Counted from the stretch's first letter, positions 15,236 through 22,848 are shown. The stretch is DNA of 28,430 bases from an uncultured Lachnospiraceae bacterium (GCA_910578405.1 CAJTQO010000042.1:1-28430), one strand, 5' to 3'. Notes: a model not told the origin generated them from the letters alone. Numbers and translations are program-made.

Positions 15236-16099
15236 TTATTTCAGTCCGGACGTAACAATGCCCTGAATGAAATATTTCTGGGCGCAAAGGAAGAGAATGA
15301 ACATGGGCAGGGCCACAAGCACGGAGCCTGCCATCATCTGGTTCCACATGATTCCGGAATCGGTTTTAAACATGGACAATGCCAACTGGATGGTTCTCAT
15401 ATTTTCAGAGTTCGTCATAATGAGCGGCCACATATAGTCGTTCCATACGGCCACTGCCTTCAACAGCCCAAGCGTGGCCAGGATGGCCTTGGAGTTGGGC
15501 AGGTAAATGGTAAAGAAGGTCTTCCACTTATTTGCTCCGTCGATTTCCGCCGCCTCATCCAGGGAACGGGGGAAATTTTCGTAAAACTGTTTGCATAAGA
15601 AAACGCCGTAAGAGCCGGATACCAAGGGAATGACCAGCCCGGCATAGGTGTTTATCAAGCCTGTGCCGCCTGCGCCAAAGAGATTATTGCCTCCCGCCAG
15701 GGGAAAACGCGCCATAATAAGGAAGGTAGGCAGCATAGTTACCTGGGGCGGCATCATTAAGCCAACCATCAGGAAAAGGAACATAATTTTGGCCCCCTTA
15801 AATTTTAACCGCGCAAACGCATATCCTGCAATGGAATTAAACAGAAGGGAAAGCGCGACCGCAGTCAGGGTGATAACAATGGAATTTTTAAAATATACCA
15901 GCCAATTACCATTATGCATGGCGTCTTTGTAATTGTCCAGCGAAAAATGTTCCGGAAATAAATGGAAAACCGGTGACTGAATTTCCGCCATTGTTTTAAA
16001 TGAGGTCATAAACATCATAATAATTGGTATGAGCATAATCAGAGAGGCAATAGACATCCCAACCGCCCATAAGATATGGTTTGTTTTTTTCTTTTTCAT
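15236..16099 (-). CDS. Carbohydrate ABC transporter permease (MalG type)
   Basis: Integral membrane subunit of a CUT1-type sugar importer, 287 residues with six expected membrane helices. The cytoplasmic EAA loop is present (SLDEAAEIDGANKWKTFFTI, then YLPNSKA) and would contact the ATPase. The C-terminal end (FILFLCAQKYFIQGIVTSGL) is typical of the MalG/UgpE branch. AGGAGG six bases upstream fixes the ATG at 16099; an earlier ATG at 16120 would overlap the previous gene. It follows the MalF-type permease by 10 bp. No ATP-binding subunit is in the window, so the importer would use a shared MsmX-like ATPase encoded elsewhere (established for many Firmicute CUT1 systems). Confidence 0.93.
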   Translation of the reverse strand: MKKKKTNHILWAVGMSIASLIMLIPIIMMFMTSFKTMAEIQSPVFHLFPEHFSLDNYKDAMHNGNWLVYFKNSIVITLTAVALSLLFNSIAGYAFARLKFKGAKIMFLFLMVGLMMPPQVTMLPTFLIMARFPLAGGNNLFGAGGTGLINTYAGLVIPLVSGSYGVFLCKQFYENFPRSLDEAAEIDGANKWKTFFTIYLPNSKAILATLGLLKAVAVWNDYMWPLIMTNSENMRTIQLALSMFKTDSGIMWNQMMAGSVLVALPMFILFLCAQKYFIQGIVTSGLK

Positions 16100-16109
16100 C
16101 CTGCTCCTC

Positions 16110-17012
16110 CTATGATACATCTATATCCTGGCCGCCGCTCCCATATTTAAATATGAAAAAGGTAATCAGCATGGAAAACAAAAGCAGGACAACGGACATG
16201 GCGCTTGCATAGCCCATCTTAAATTCCAGAAAACCGCGTCGGTAGATTTGATGGACAATGGTAGTTGTTTTCTTTAACGGGCCGCCGCCGGTCATAATAT
16301 TAACCTGCTCAAAGACGGAAAAGCTGTTTACCACGCCTGTGACTAACAGGAAGAAAGTGGTAGGCCGCAGCATGGGCCAGGTAATGTGCCAGAATTTCTG
16401 CAGGGCAGTGCCGCCGTCCAGGGAAGCCGCTTCATACAGAGAATCCGGGATAGAGGTCAAACCTGAGAGGAAGATGACCATGGAGTACCCGCAGCTTTTC
16501 CATATGCTCATAAGGATAATGCAGAACATGGCCATTTTCGGATCCTGCAGCCACTGTTTGGTGGATGCGCCAAACGCCTTCAGGATGATATTAAGAACGC
16601 CAAAGGTTGGGTCGTAAATCCATAGCCATACCATGGAAATACATACCATGGACATAACATTTGGTATGTAAAAGGCTGTTCGGAAAATCGGCAGCAGCCT
16701 GGATTTGCGGTACAAAAGCACAGCTACGCAAAGCCCCAGGGCAAGCTGCGGGAACAGCGTGAATATGGTATAGAATAAGGTGTTCTTTATGGATGTTAAA
16801 AAGTCTGAGTCTGTAAAAAGGTTGATGTAATTTTTGAAACCTACAATGTCCGGCGTGCTGTAGAGATTAAAGTTGGTAATGCTGTAGTAAAACACTACGG
16901 CAATGGGCACCAGTATAAATATGGTAAAAATAAAGTAAGCCGGAAATATCATGACGTAGGCACATTTGTCATATCTTGTGCGATTTTTTCTTTTCTTTTC
17001 TATTTGCGCCAC
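16110..17012 (-). CDS. Carbohydrate ABC transporter permease (MalF/UgpA type)
   Basis: Partner permease of the CUT1 importer, 300 residues. After a basic N-terminal tail come about six helices (first AYVMIFPAYFIFTIFILVPI). The EAA loop reads SLYEAASLDGGTALQKFWHI, then TWPMLRP. VNIMTGGGP is a typical late family motif. The start is a GTG at 17012 with AAGGA about five bases upstream; no nearby ATG fits. It is separated from the solute-binding protein gene by 299 bp of strongly structured non-coding sequence (17013-17311), which probably lowers permease expression relative to the binding protein. Confidence 0.92.
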   Translation of the reverse strand: MAQIEKKRKNRTRYDKCAYVMIFPAYFIFTIFILVPIAVVFYYSITNFNLYSTPDIVGFKNYINLFTDSDFLTSIKNTLFYTIFTLFPQLALGLCVAVLLYRKSRLLPIFRTAFYIPNVMSMVCISMVWLWIYDPTFGVLNIILKAFGASTKQWLQDPKMAMFCIILMSIWKSCGYSMVIFLSGLTSIPDSLYEAASLDGGTALQKFWHITWPMLRPTTFFLLVTGVVNSFSVFEQVNIMTGGGPLKKTTTIVHQIYRRGFLEFKMGYASAMSVVLLLFSMLITFFIFKYGSGGQDIDVS

Positions 17013-17027
17013 TTTCCTTTTCTCCTA

Positions 17028-17187
17028 TTCCAGTTTTGCGTCTGCTCCGTAAGCCCCCTTGTTCTTACCCGCGTCCGGGGCCATCCAGGGCAGACGCTGA
17101 CAGAGTGTTCCAGTTTTGCATCCGCTCTATGGTTTTTCCTTGTTCTTACCCGCACCCGGGGCCGTCCAGAGTGGATGCTGATAGTTG
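17028..17187 (-). repeat. Two tandem 80-bp stem-loop units in the binding-protein/permease spacer
   Basis: Units start at 17028 and 17108 with the shared TTCCAGTTTTGC. In each, an outer stem closes (17038-17047 with 17088-17097; 17118-17127 with 17169-17178) around an inner CCCG/CGGG hairpin. Arms differ between copies in a compensating way: GCGTCTGC/GCAGACGC in the first, GCATCCGC/GTGGATGC in the second. Position suggests a transcript-stabilising or processing element. Confidence 0.85.
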
Positions 17188-17224
17188 CTTTCATTCTGTA
17201 TTTGTATTAGCTTTTCCGGATAAT

Positions 17225-17264
17225 GGAAGAATTTCCAGTCACGTTTGTGCCAGGAAATTCTTCC
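17225..17264 (-). other. 12-bp perfect inverted repeat in the operon spacer
   Basis: GGAAGAATTTCC (17225-17236) and GGAAATTCTTCC (17253-17264) pair perfectly around a 16-base loop. No T-run follows on the transcript, so it is more likely an mRNA structure than a full terminator. Confidence 0.75.
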
Positions 17265-17276
17265 GGTTGGTGCAAA

Positions 17277-17300
17277 GGCCGGCGCAGATGGCGCCAGGCC
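17277..17300 (-). other. G/C-rich hairpin just after the solute-binding protein gene
   Basis: On the transcript GGCC-T-GGCGC...GCGCC-GGCC folds with a five-base loop and is followed by TTTG, a weak terminator-like structure. It starts 11 bases after the stop codon and would attenuate reading into the permease genes or protect the upstream message end. Confidence 0.65.
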
Positions 17301-17311
17301 GGGTTGCTTGT

Positions 17312-18661
17312 TTATTGGTTGTCAATTTCTTTCTGGATTTCCTGCGCCGCCGTATCCAAGGCAGTCTTAGGGTCTTCCACACCATAGGCAATGCGCTCCA
17401 GAGCATCGTTTACCGCGTTGTACACCACATTGGAGTAGGCAACCTTGGGGGAACCTGTCCCGCATTCAATGGATGCGTAGATGGCTGCATTAGGCTCCGG
17501 GTCCTGCTCAATGTAGCGTTCCTTTAAGGATTCCCTTACAGGGGGGACTCCAAGCATTTCATAGCGTGTCCACATGGTTTCTGCGGAAGCCACATATTCC
17601 ATAAAACGCCATGCTTCATCCGGATGGCTTGTTTCACCGCTCATAAACATAAAGCCCATGCCGCAGAACGTAGCTTGTCTTTCTTTTTTGATGGGAGCTG
17701 CCAGCGCGATTTTCCCGGCAAGGGCGCCTTGGTTCCATGTATTGAAGTCTGTGGTGTTTGCGTAAGTCATGGCCGCCAGCCCTTTTCCGAACGGGTTATT
17801 GTCACTGCTTGTGCTGTCCCAGAAAATAACGCCTTCGTCTTCCAGTTTCTTTAAGAATTCCGCGGCCTCTATGGTCTTTTCGGAATTGCATAAAACCGTA
17901 TTGTTATCTTCATCCACTAAATTCTTTTCCCCGTTTGCCAGCAGGAAAATGGTTAAGTAATGCTGTTGGTTTGAACCGGAGGTGGGAACGCTTAATCCTG
18001 TCTGCGTTACGGTGTCTCCTTCTTTTATCACAAGTTTTTTATGGTATTCTTCCAATTCCTCCCAGGTTGTGGGCGGGCTGTTGGGGTCGAGTCCGGCTGT
18101 TTCAAACAGTTCTTTGTTATAAATGAGCAGACGAACGTCCGGCTGGGTCGCTATACCGTATAGTTTCCCATTAATCGTGCCAAGGTTTAGGGCGCTTTGC
18201 ATATAATCGTCTTTCCCGTCCCAGTTAGCGGCATAATCATCCAAAGCGGCATACTGGCCAAGCGGCACGCGGGTGCCCATGGAAGCCAAGGTGAAATCAA
18301 TGACGTCCGGTGCAGTGCCGGAAGCGAATCCGGTGTTTAACTTTGTTTCAAAGTCATCTCCGTAGCTGCATTCCTGATATTCAATTTTTATGTCCGGGTT
18401 GGCTGTTTCAAAGTCGGCTATGACTTTGTCCCAAAACGCCTTTTTCTCGGCGTCTGTGCCAGCCCTTAAAAAAGTCAGCGTGACTTGTTCCCCGGAAGCG
18501 GCGTTCCCGTCAGAAGCGGCGCTGTCCCCTGCGCCGGCTTCTTCGTTTCCAGATGTGGGCGTTTCGGAAATAAGCTCTTCCGTGCCGTTATTCCCGCAGC
18601 CTGTAACCTGGAAGAGCATAGCGGCGCCTAGCAGGGCGCATAGGATTTTTTTCAGCTTCAT
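17312..18661 (-). CDS. Extracellular solute-binding protein (lipoprotein) of the sugar ABC importer
   Basis: Captures the substrate outside the membrane and delivers it to the permease pair. The 449-residue protein has a lipoprotein signal (MKLKKILCALLGAAMLFQVTGC, lipobox VTGC with lipidated Cys22), an acidic Ser/Ala/Gly linker (about 23-58), and a CUT1/family-1 binding fold: VTLTFLRAGTDAEKKAFWDK at the start of the mature domain, ASGTAPDVIDF, and the late SGETSHPDEAWRFMEYV region. AAAGGAGG stands seven bases before the ATG. A -10 box and a catabolite-type palindrome lie just upstream. The ligand is not readable; the sulfatase downstream suggests a sulfated sugar or glycan fragment (inference). 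Confidence 0.94.
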   Translation of the reverse strand: MKLKKILCALLGAAMLFQVTGCGNNGTEELISETPTSGNEEAGAGDSAASDGNAASGEQVTLTFLRAGTDAEKKAFWDKVIADFETANPDIKIEYQECSYGDDFETKLNTGFASGTAPDVIDFTLASMGTRVPLGQYAALDDYAANWDGKDDYMQSALNLGTINGKLYGIATQPDVRLLIYNKELFETAGLDPNSPPTTWEELEEYHKKLVIKEGDTVTQTGLSVPTSGSNQQHYLTIFLLANGEKNLVDEDNNTVLCNSEKTIEAAEFLKKLEDEGVIFWDSTSSDNNPFGKGLAAMTYANTTDFNTWNQGALAGKIALAAPIKKERQATFCGMGFMFMSGETSHPDEAWRFMEYVASAETMWTRYEMLGVPPVRESLKERYIEQDPEPNAAIYASIECGTGSPKVAYSNVVYNAVNDALERIAYGVEDPKTALDTAAQEIQKEIDNQ

Positions 18662-18689
18662 AATAATATCCTCCTTTATCGCTTTTATA

Positions 18690-18703
18690 TGTGAATGCTT
18701 ACA
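18690..18703 (-). promoter_or_regulatory. Possible catabolite (cre-like) operator at the binding-protein promoter
   Basis: The minus strand reads TGTAAGCATTCACA, close to the CcpA consensus TGWAANCGNTNWCA with one departure (A in place of the central G). It lies directly downstream of a TATAAT, where a bound repressor would block transcription. Short motif, so chance is possible. Confidence 0.45.
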
Positions 18704-18709
18704 CTATTT

Positions 18710-18715
18710 ATTATA
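18710..18715 (-). promoter_or_regulatory. -10 box of the binding-protein promoter
   Basis: The minus strand reads TATAAT about 49 bases before the ATG. No recognisable -35 lies at 16-18 bp, as expected if the AraC-type response regulator activates it. Three direct TACAAAAA copies (18807-18834) further upstream are candidate activator sites. Confidence 0.5.
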
Positions 18716-18774
18716 TAGAAACAGGGTGCAAGCTCCATGTTTGTGAGTAACATGTCCTTGTACCCTGTTTCTAT
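18715..18774 (-). other. Long stem-loop between the response regulator and binding-protein genes
   Basis: ATAGAAACAGGGT (18715-18727) pairs perfectly with ACCCTGTTTCTAT (18762-18774), and the pairing continues inward through CAAG/CTTG and CATGTT/AACATG, so most of the 60 bases fold. No T-run follows on the minus strand. It may limit read-through from the kinase/regulator transcript or be a regulator target. Confidence 0.7.
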
Positions 18775-18880
18775 TTTGTGATTTATGCTGTATTTTATAA
18801 GGATGTTTTTTGTATTTTTGTAATATTTTTTGTATTTATGTTCGTTTTGCCCAATTTTGAGCTGTTTTATTTGTGTAAAA

Positions 18881-20479
18881 TTATGCTTTGGCTTTCCGGT
18901 AATCAATCGGCGTGCATCCATATTTTTCCTTAAAAGCGCGGCTGAAATGGGCGGCGTCAAAAAATCCGGATTTTTCCGCGACTTCCCCAATGGACATGCT
19001 GGTATCCTTTAACATAGGGCAGGATTTGGTAAGCCTTACTTCCTGCAGATAATTGCTGAATTTTTTTCCGGTTTCTTTTTTAAATAAGGTGGAAAGATAT
19101 GGCCTGCTTAAGTAAACGGCGTCGGCAACCTGTTCTAAGGAAATGCGCTCCCCAAAATGATTTTCCACATAGGCCAAGGCTTCCCTGACAGGGGCGGAAT
19201 ACTGGTGGAGATTTTTCTTGCGCTGCAGGAACGCCAGAAAATAGTCCATTTCTTTCTTCATAAGGCTGTCCAGTTGTTCGAAATGGGCGGCGGCATGGCC
19301 GGGAAGGAGGTTCATATCCACCACATGGCTTTTTTCGTCCTCAGTCAAGGGGTATTTCCAAATTTCATGCAAAAATGCCGACAGGATTTCATTGCACAAT
19401 GCTTTCACATAGGCAGGGGGCAGATAATGGGCTTTGCTTGCGCTGGCTAAAAACAGAGTGGCCCTGTCAATGGCTGCCATATAATTTTCTTTCGATAGGT
19501 ATTCTTTGATGTCACGGATGTCATTGCTGAAATAAAACTTGCCGTCATGGCATGGTTCGCCAATCCGCATATCATCGTACTGTTGGCAGCCGGGGATTCC
19601 AAAGAAAATCCGGTTTTCCTTGGCCACTGTGGCGTGACGGTGCATTTCCAGTATTTTCCCTTCCCCCTGCATCCTGCTGACGCCCGTATATACGCAAACG
19701 CCAAGGTGGACTTGCAGGATACGAACCAGCCTGTCTATACTTTCCGTGTGATTTGCCGTTTTTGGAGGAAGGCAGGCCAGAAGGAATTCCTGGCTGCCTG
19801 TCAGGTAAAATGCGCCGGGAAGATGTTCCTGTTCTAAGAACAGGGAAATCAATTCTGACAGTTTTTCCTTGTCCGCTTCTTTTTCCAAATAAAAATCGGC
19901 AAGGACAAGTTGGGTGAGGCCGGTTTTTGCACAGTGTTCGCCAAAGATTTCTGAGAGTTTTTCTTTTAGCAGTTTCTCCTTTTCAGAATGGGCCGTTATT
20001 GAGGTTTCCGGGGAGCCGTTGTCTTCTAAGAGACGCAAAAGGAGCATCCCCCTTTCTTCTTCCGCGCTTTTTTGTTTTGCAGGGCCGGATTTTGGCTGCG
20101 CCATTTCCAGCTTCTTTCTGGCGTCGTCCAGGATTCCTTTCAGGGTATCCTTTGTAATTTCCGGTTTTAGCACAAATTCGTGGGCGCCCAGCTTCATGGC
20201 CCGTCTGGCATATTGGAATTCATCATAGGAGCTTAAAATGACTTTATAAGGTTCCAGGCCCATTTTCCCGATTTTTTCCAAAAATTCCAGGCCGTCCATA
20301 ACGGGCATCCGTATATCGGTAAAGATAACGTCCGTCTGTTCTCCGGCTTCCAGGAAAGCAAGAGCTTGTCTGCCATTGGAAAAGATTCCTGCCACATCAT
20401 ATTCCGGCCCCAGTTCCTCGATTTTTTTATGCAGCCACTGTCTGGTGATGCCTTCGTCTTCTATAATCATAATTTTCAT
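18881..20479 (-). CDS. AraC-type response regulator (YesN-like)
   Basis: Output half of a two-component system controlling carbohydrate uptake genes. The 532-residue protein has a receiver domain at 1-120 (acidic pocket IIEDEG, phospho-acceptor D55 in IFTDIRMPVMDG, conserved Lys105 in LKPE), a long middle region (about 150-420) of the poorly conserved YesN kind, and a C-terminal AraC helix-turn-helix pair at about 430-532 (ISLEQVADAVYLSRPYLSTL, then IGEVAEKSGFFDAAHFSRAF). Its ATG overlaps the kinase stop as ATGA, so translation is coupled. It most likely activates the solute-binding protein operon that begins 219 bp downstream. Confidence 0.94.
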   Translation of the reverse strand: MKIMIIEDEGITRQWLHKKIEELGPEYDVAGIFSNGRQALAFLEAGEQTDVIFTDIRMPVMDGLEFLEKIGKMGLEPYKVILSSYDEFQYARRAMKLGAHEFVLKPEITKDTLKGILDDARKKLEMAQPKSGPAKQKSAEEERGMLLLRLLEDNGSPETSITAHSEKEKLLKEKLSEIFGEHCAKTGLTQLVLADFYLEKEADKEKLSELISLFLEQEHLPGAFYLTGSQEFLLACLPPKTANHTESIDRLVRILQVHLGVCVYTGVSRMQGEGKILEMHRHATVAKENRIFFGIPGCQQYDDMRIGEPCHDGKFYFSNDIRDIKEYLSKENYMAAIDRATLFLASASKAHYLPPAYVKALCNEILSAFLHEIWKYPLTEDEKSHVVDMNLLPGHAAAHFEQLDSLMKKEMDYFLAFLQRKKNLHQYSAPVREALAYVENHFGERISLEQVADAVYLSRPYLSTLFKKETGKKFSNYLQEVRLTKSCPMLKDTSMSIGEVAEKSGFFDAAHFSRAFKEKYGCTPIDYRKAKA

Positions 20480-22299
20480 GCCGTATCCGTTTCCTTTCCA
20501 AGCCCGTCCGCGGTACGCAGGGGCATACGCATGTCGATTCCGGTTCCGCCGTCTGGCATGGGGCGGATGGTAAGCCCATAGCGTATGCCAAAGGACAGGC
20601 GGATCCGTTCCTGGACATTGCGGATTCCTATGTGCCGCACCCGGCCTTCCTGGCGGTTTCCGGGAGTTTCCAGTAATTGATGGATTTGATCCATATGAAC
20701 CCCTTTTCCATTATCCGTGACACGGATTAGCAAGTCGTCCCCATCCTTTCCGGCATGGATGGACAGATAGCCCATTTCCTCCATTTGGCCGAATCCATGG
20801 GAAATGGAGTTTTCCACTAACGGCTGGATGGATACCCGGGGGATAAGGGAGTCCCGGACGGTTTCTTCCATTTTGATTTCCCAACGGAAAGTGTCTTGGT
20901 ATCTGTTTTCCATTAAAACCAGGTAGTTTCGCAGCGCTTCCAGTTCTTCGCTCACCGGGATGAGTTCCCTGTAGTCGGAGAAGGTGCGTTTTAGGAGTTT
21001 GGCCAGGGCAAGGAGGGAATCGTCTGCCTTTTCCTTCTGCTCCATTTCCAGCAGGAAGCGGATGGAGGCCAGGGTATTATAGAGGAAATGGGGGTTAATC
21101 TGGGCCTGTAAGGCGTTTAATTCCAGGACGCGTTTTTCTTCCTCCTGTTCCCCTAACTGTTGGATTAGGCTTTCAATCCGGTCTAACATTTGGTTGAACT
21201 GTTGGCTGAGCTGGCCGAATTCATCCTCTGTCTCTACCTGGGTGCGGACGCTTAAATCCCCGTTGTAGGCGGTGCGCATGTCTTCCTTGAGCTTTCGGAC
21301 CGGGCGGCTGATGTAACGGGCGTTATAGACAGACATCAAAACGGCCAAAAGGAAGTAGAAAATGGCTATGCCCATAATCCAAAGATAGCTGCGGTTGCTG
21401 AACCAGGCGCTGTGCTGCATGGATTCATACATGACGATTTTCCAGTTTGTAATGGGATTGGTGGTAAAGCATATTTGGGAATAAACGCCATTTATAGTGG
21501 AAGGAAAATATCCATAGCTGTAACCTAACAGCTTCTTTAAGCCGTTTTCGGAACTGACATAGTTGCCAATCAGGGCACGGTCGGTGCAGCTAATGATATA
21601 TCCGGTATCATCCATCAGGAAGATCTTCTGGTTTTCTTTCTGCGCAGCGTCCTCAAAGAGTTTTAAAAACTGTTCCTGCTGAATGCTTACATCCATCAGG
21701 CCGATGGGACGTCCGCTGTTTAAATGTTTGAGCAGGCGCACAGCCCTTACGGCGCTGGAAGCGTCTTTGCTGAATTCCTTGCTCCTATAGGTTGGGATAT
21801 ATTGGATGCGGCTGCTTTGGACAAGGGCGGGATACCAGCTTTCCGCTTTTAGGTTTTCCAAATTAGAAGGGGTGAAGTCGGCCTGCTCATTCCGGTGGGA
21901 AGAGTAATTGCGCTTGTTTTCCCCTAAAATTTCCAGGTAATATCCGGTATTTCCGTAATATATCCAGCGGTTGCGCAGGAATGCCTGCATTTCTTTGTCA
22001 GCAGTCATCTTTTCATAATCATTATCGTAATTGCGTTTGGACAGCAGGCTGTTTACTTCCGAATTGCTGAAAAAGAAGTCGGAGTAGACAACAATGCTGT
22101 TTAGCATGTCGGCCATACTGTTGTTGATTTGGTTTAAAATAGCGAGCCTGGACTGGTTCAGCCTTTGGTTGGCTTCTTTTTGCACAAAGGAGATAATCTG
22201 CCAGGATAAAATTAAGCAGGGGAGCGCAAAAAAGATGACGTTTGTAACCAGGATTTTTTTCTGCAGGCTTATCCGGCGCAGGGGGGTTTTGATATCCAT
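20476..22299 (-). CDS. Sensor histidine kinase (YesM-like)
   Basis: Membrane kinase of 607 residues pairing with the adjacent response regulator. The layout is a membrane helix at about 15-35, a large extracytoplasmic sensor region (about 36-300, Cache-like in layout), a second helix (LWIMGIAIFYFLLAVLMSVY), a HAMP domain (SRPVRKLKEDM onward), a LytS/YesM-type His box (QINPHFLYNTLASIRFL, with phospho-acceptor H404), and an ATPase domain with an N box (LVENSISHGF) and a G box (VTDNGKGV). GAGGTTG precedes the ATG. It is transcribed from a well-formed promoter lying only 29 bases from its start and about 50 bases inside the right end of the island. Confidence 0.95.
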   Translation of the reverse strand: MDIKTPLRRISLQKKILVTNVIFFALPCLILSWQIISFVQKEANQRLNQSRLAILNQINNSMADMLNSIVVYSDFFFSNSEVNSLLSKRNYDNDYEKMTADKEMQAFLRNRWIYYGNTGYYLEILGENKRNYSSHRNEQADFTPSNLENLKAESWYPALVQSSRIQYIPTYRSKEFSKDASSAVRAVRLLKHLNSGRPIGLMDVSIQQEQFLKLFEDAAQKENQKIFLMDDTGYIISCTDRALIGNYVSSENGLKKLLGYSYGYFPSTINGVYSQICFTTNPITNWKIVMYESMQHSAWFSNRSYLWIMGIAIFYFLLAVLMSVYNARYISRPVRKLKEDMRTAYNGDLSVRTQVETEDEFGQLSQQFNQMLDRIESLIQQLGEQEEEKRVLELNALQAQINPHFLYNTLASIRFLLEMEQKEKADDSLLALAKLLKRTFSDYRELIPVSEELEALRNYLVLMENRYQDTFRWEIKMEETVRDSLIPRVSIQPLVENSISHGFGQMEEMGYLSIHAGKDGDDLLIRVTDNGKGVHMDQIHQLLETPGNRQEGRVRHIGIRNVQERIRLSFGIRYGLTIRPMPDGGTGIDMRMPLRTADGLGKETDTA

Positions 22300-22327
22300 G
22301 GGGCAACCTCACAACTTAGTTTTGCTT

Positions 22328-22356
22328 ATTATACTATTGTTTTGGAGGGAACGCAA
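22328..22356 (-). promoter_or_regulatory. Promoter of the kinase/regulator operon
   Basis: The minus strand reads TTGCGT (22356-22351), 17 bp, TATAAT (22333-22328). It lies inside the island between attR and the kinase, so the module carries its own promoter and does not rely on the host locus. Confidence 0.75.
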
Positions 22357-22380
22357 GGTTGGGGCGGCGGATAGGGAGTG

Positions 22381-22413
22381 TCATTATCCGGACACAAGCA
22401 GGGCATGATATTG
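22381..22413. other. attR: right attachment site of the island
   Basis: Element half-site TCATTAT (22381-22387), core GCAGG with GG at 22401-22402, then chromosomal half-site ending ATATTG (22408-22413) where the deacetylase frame resumes as GGG-CAT-GAT. See attL for the rebuilt attB and attP. Confidence 0.8.
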
Positions 22414-22817
22414 GAAACCAGGGTGAGAGCCGTAAAGATATGACACAGCTTAGCCCGGCGGAGTGTCTGGCGGATATACAAAAGACCCATACGCGGGTGC
22501 AGGAACTGACGGGGTATGATATGACGCTGTTCCGGCCTCCTTATGGGGATTATAACGATAAGGTGATTTCGGATGCAAAGGAGTGCGGGTATTTTTCGGT
22601 GTTGTGGGATGTGGACAGTTATGATTGGAAGGACTATGGGGTGGATGCGATTTTAAAGAATGTGCTGGAGAGCGAACAGCTTGGAAAAGGAAGCATTATC
22701 CGCTGTCACAGCGGCGCCAGGTATACGGCGGACGCTTTGGACGCTTTGCTGTCCGGGTTGGAAAAGAAAGGGTATGAAATCGTTCCGGCGTCCCGGCTGA
22801 TAGGCGGCGCCCAATGA
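22403..22817 (+). pseudogene. Polysaccharide deacetylase, PdaB-like, C-terminal fragment (gene split by the island)
   Basis: This is the second part of the NodB/CE4-type deacetylase begun at 10492. It resumes at GHDIGNQGESRKDM and continues through LTGYDMTLFRPPYGDYND (motif 3), VLWDVDSYDWKDYG and the late His in IIRCHSGARYTADAL, ending 1 kb inside the host side. The usual motif 2, GNHSxNHxxM with two zinc-binding His, reads GNQGESRKDM here, so both His are replaced (Gln and Arg). Either the gene decayed after disruption or it belonged to a non-catalytic branch. The fragment has no start or ribosome site of its own. It converges on the membrane protein gene that ends at 22849. Confidence 0.9.
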
Positions 22818-22848
22818 GGTTGGCGGACTGCCTGGGCGGCTTTGCCGT

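Larger units (their letters stand above)
10803..22402. mobile_element. 11.6-kb serine-recombinase genomic island carrying a sulfatase/ABC transporter/two-component module
   Basis: The island lies between the two halves of the deacetylase gene. It carries, from the left, a small DUF6870-like gene and a large serine recombinase (both plus), then sulfatase, two permeases, solute-binding protein, response regulator and sensor kinase (all minus). No conjugation, replication or phage structural gene is present, so it depends on its own recombinase for integration and on other means for transfer. The ends are defined by a GG at 10801-10802 and 22401-22402; joining the flanks across it restores the deacetylase frame. 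The recombinase lies about 680 bp from the left end, as usual for such elements. Confidence 0.88.
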
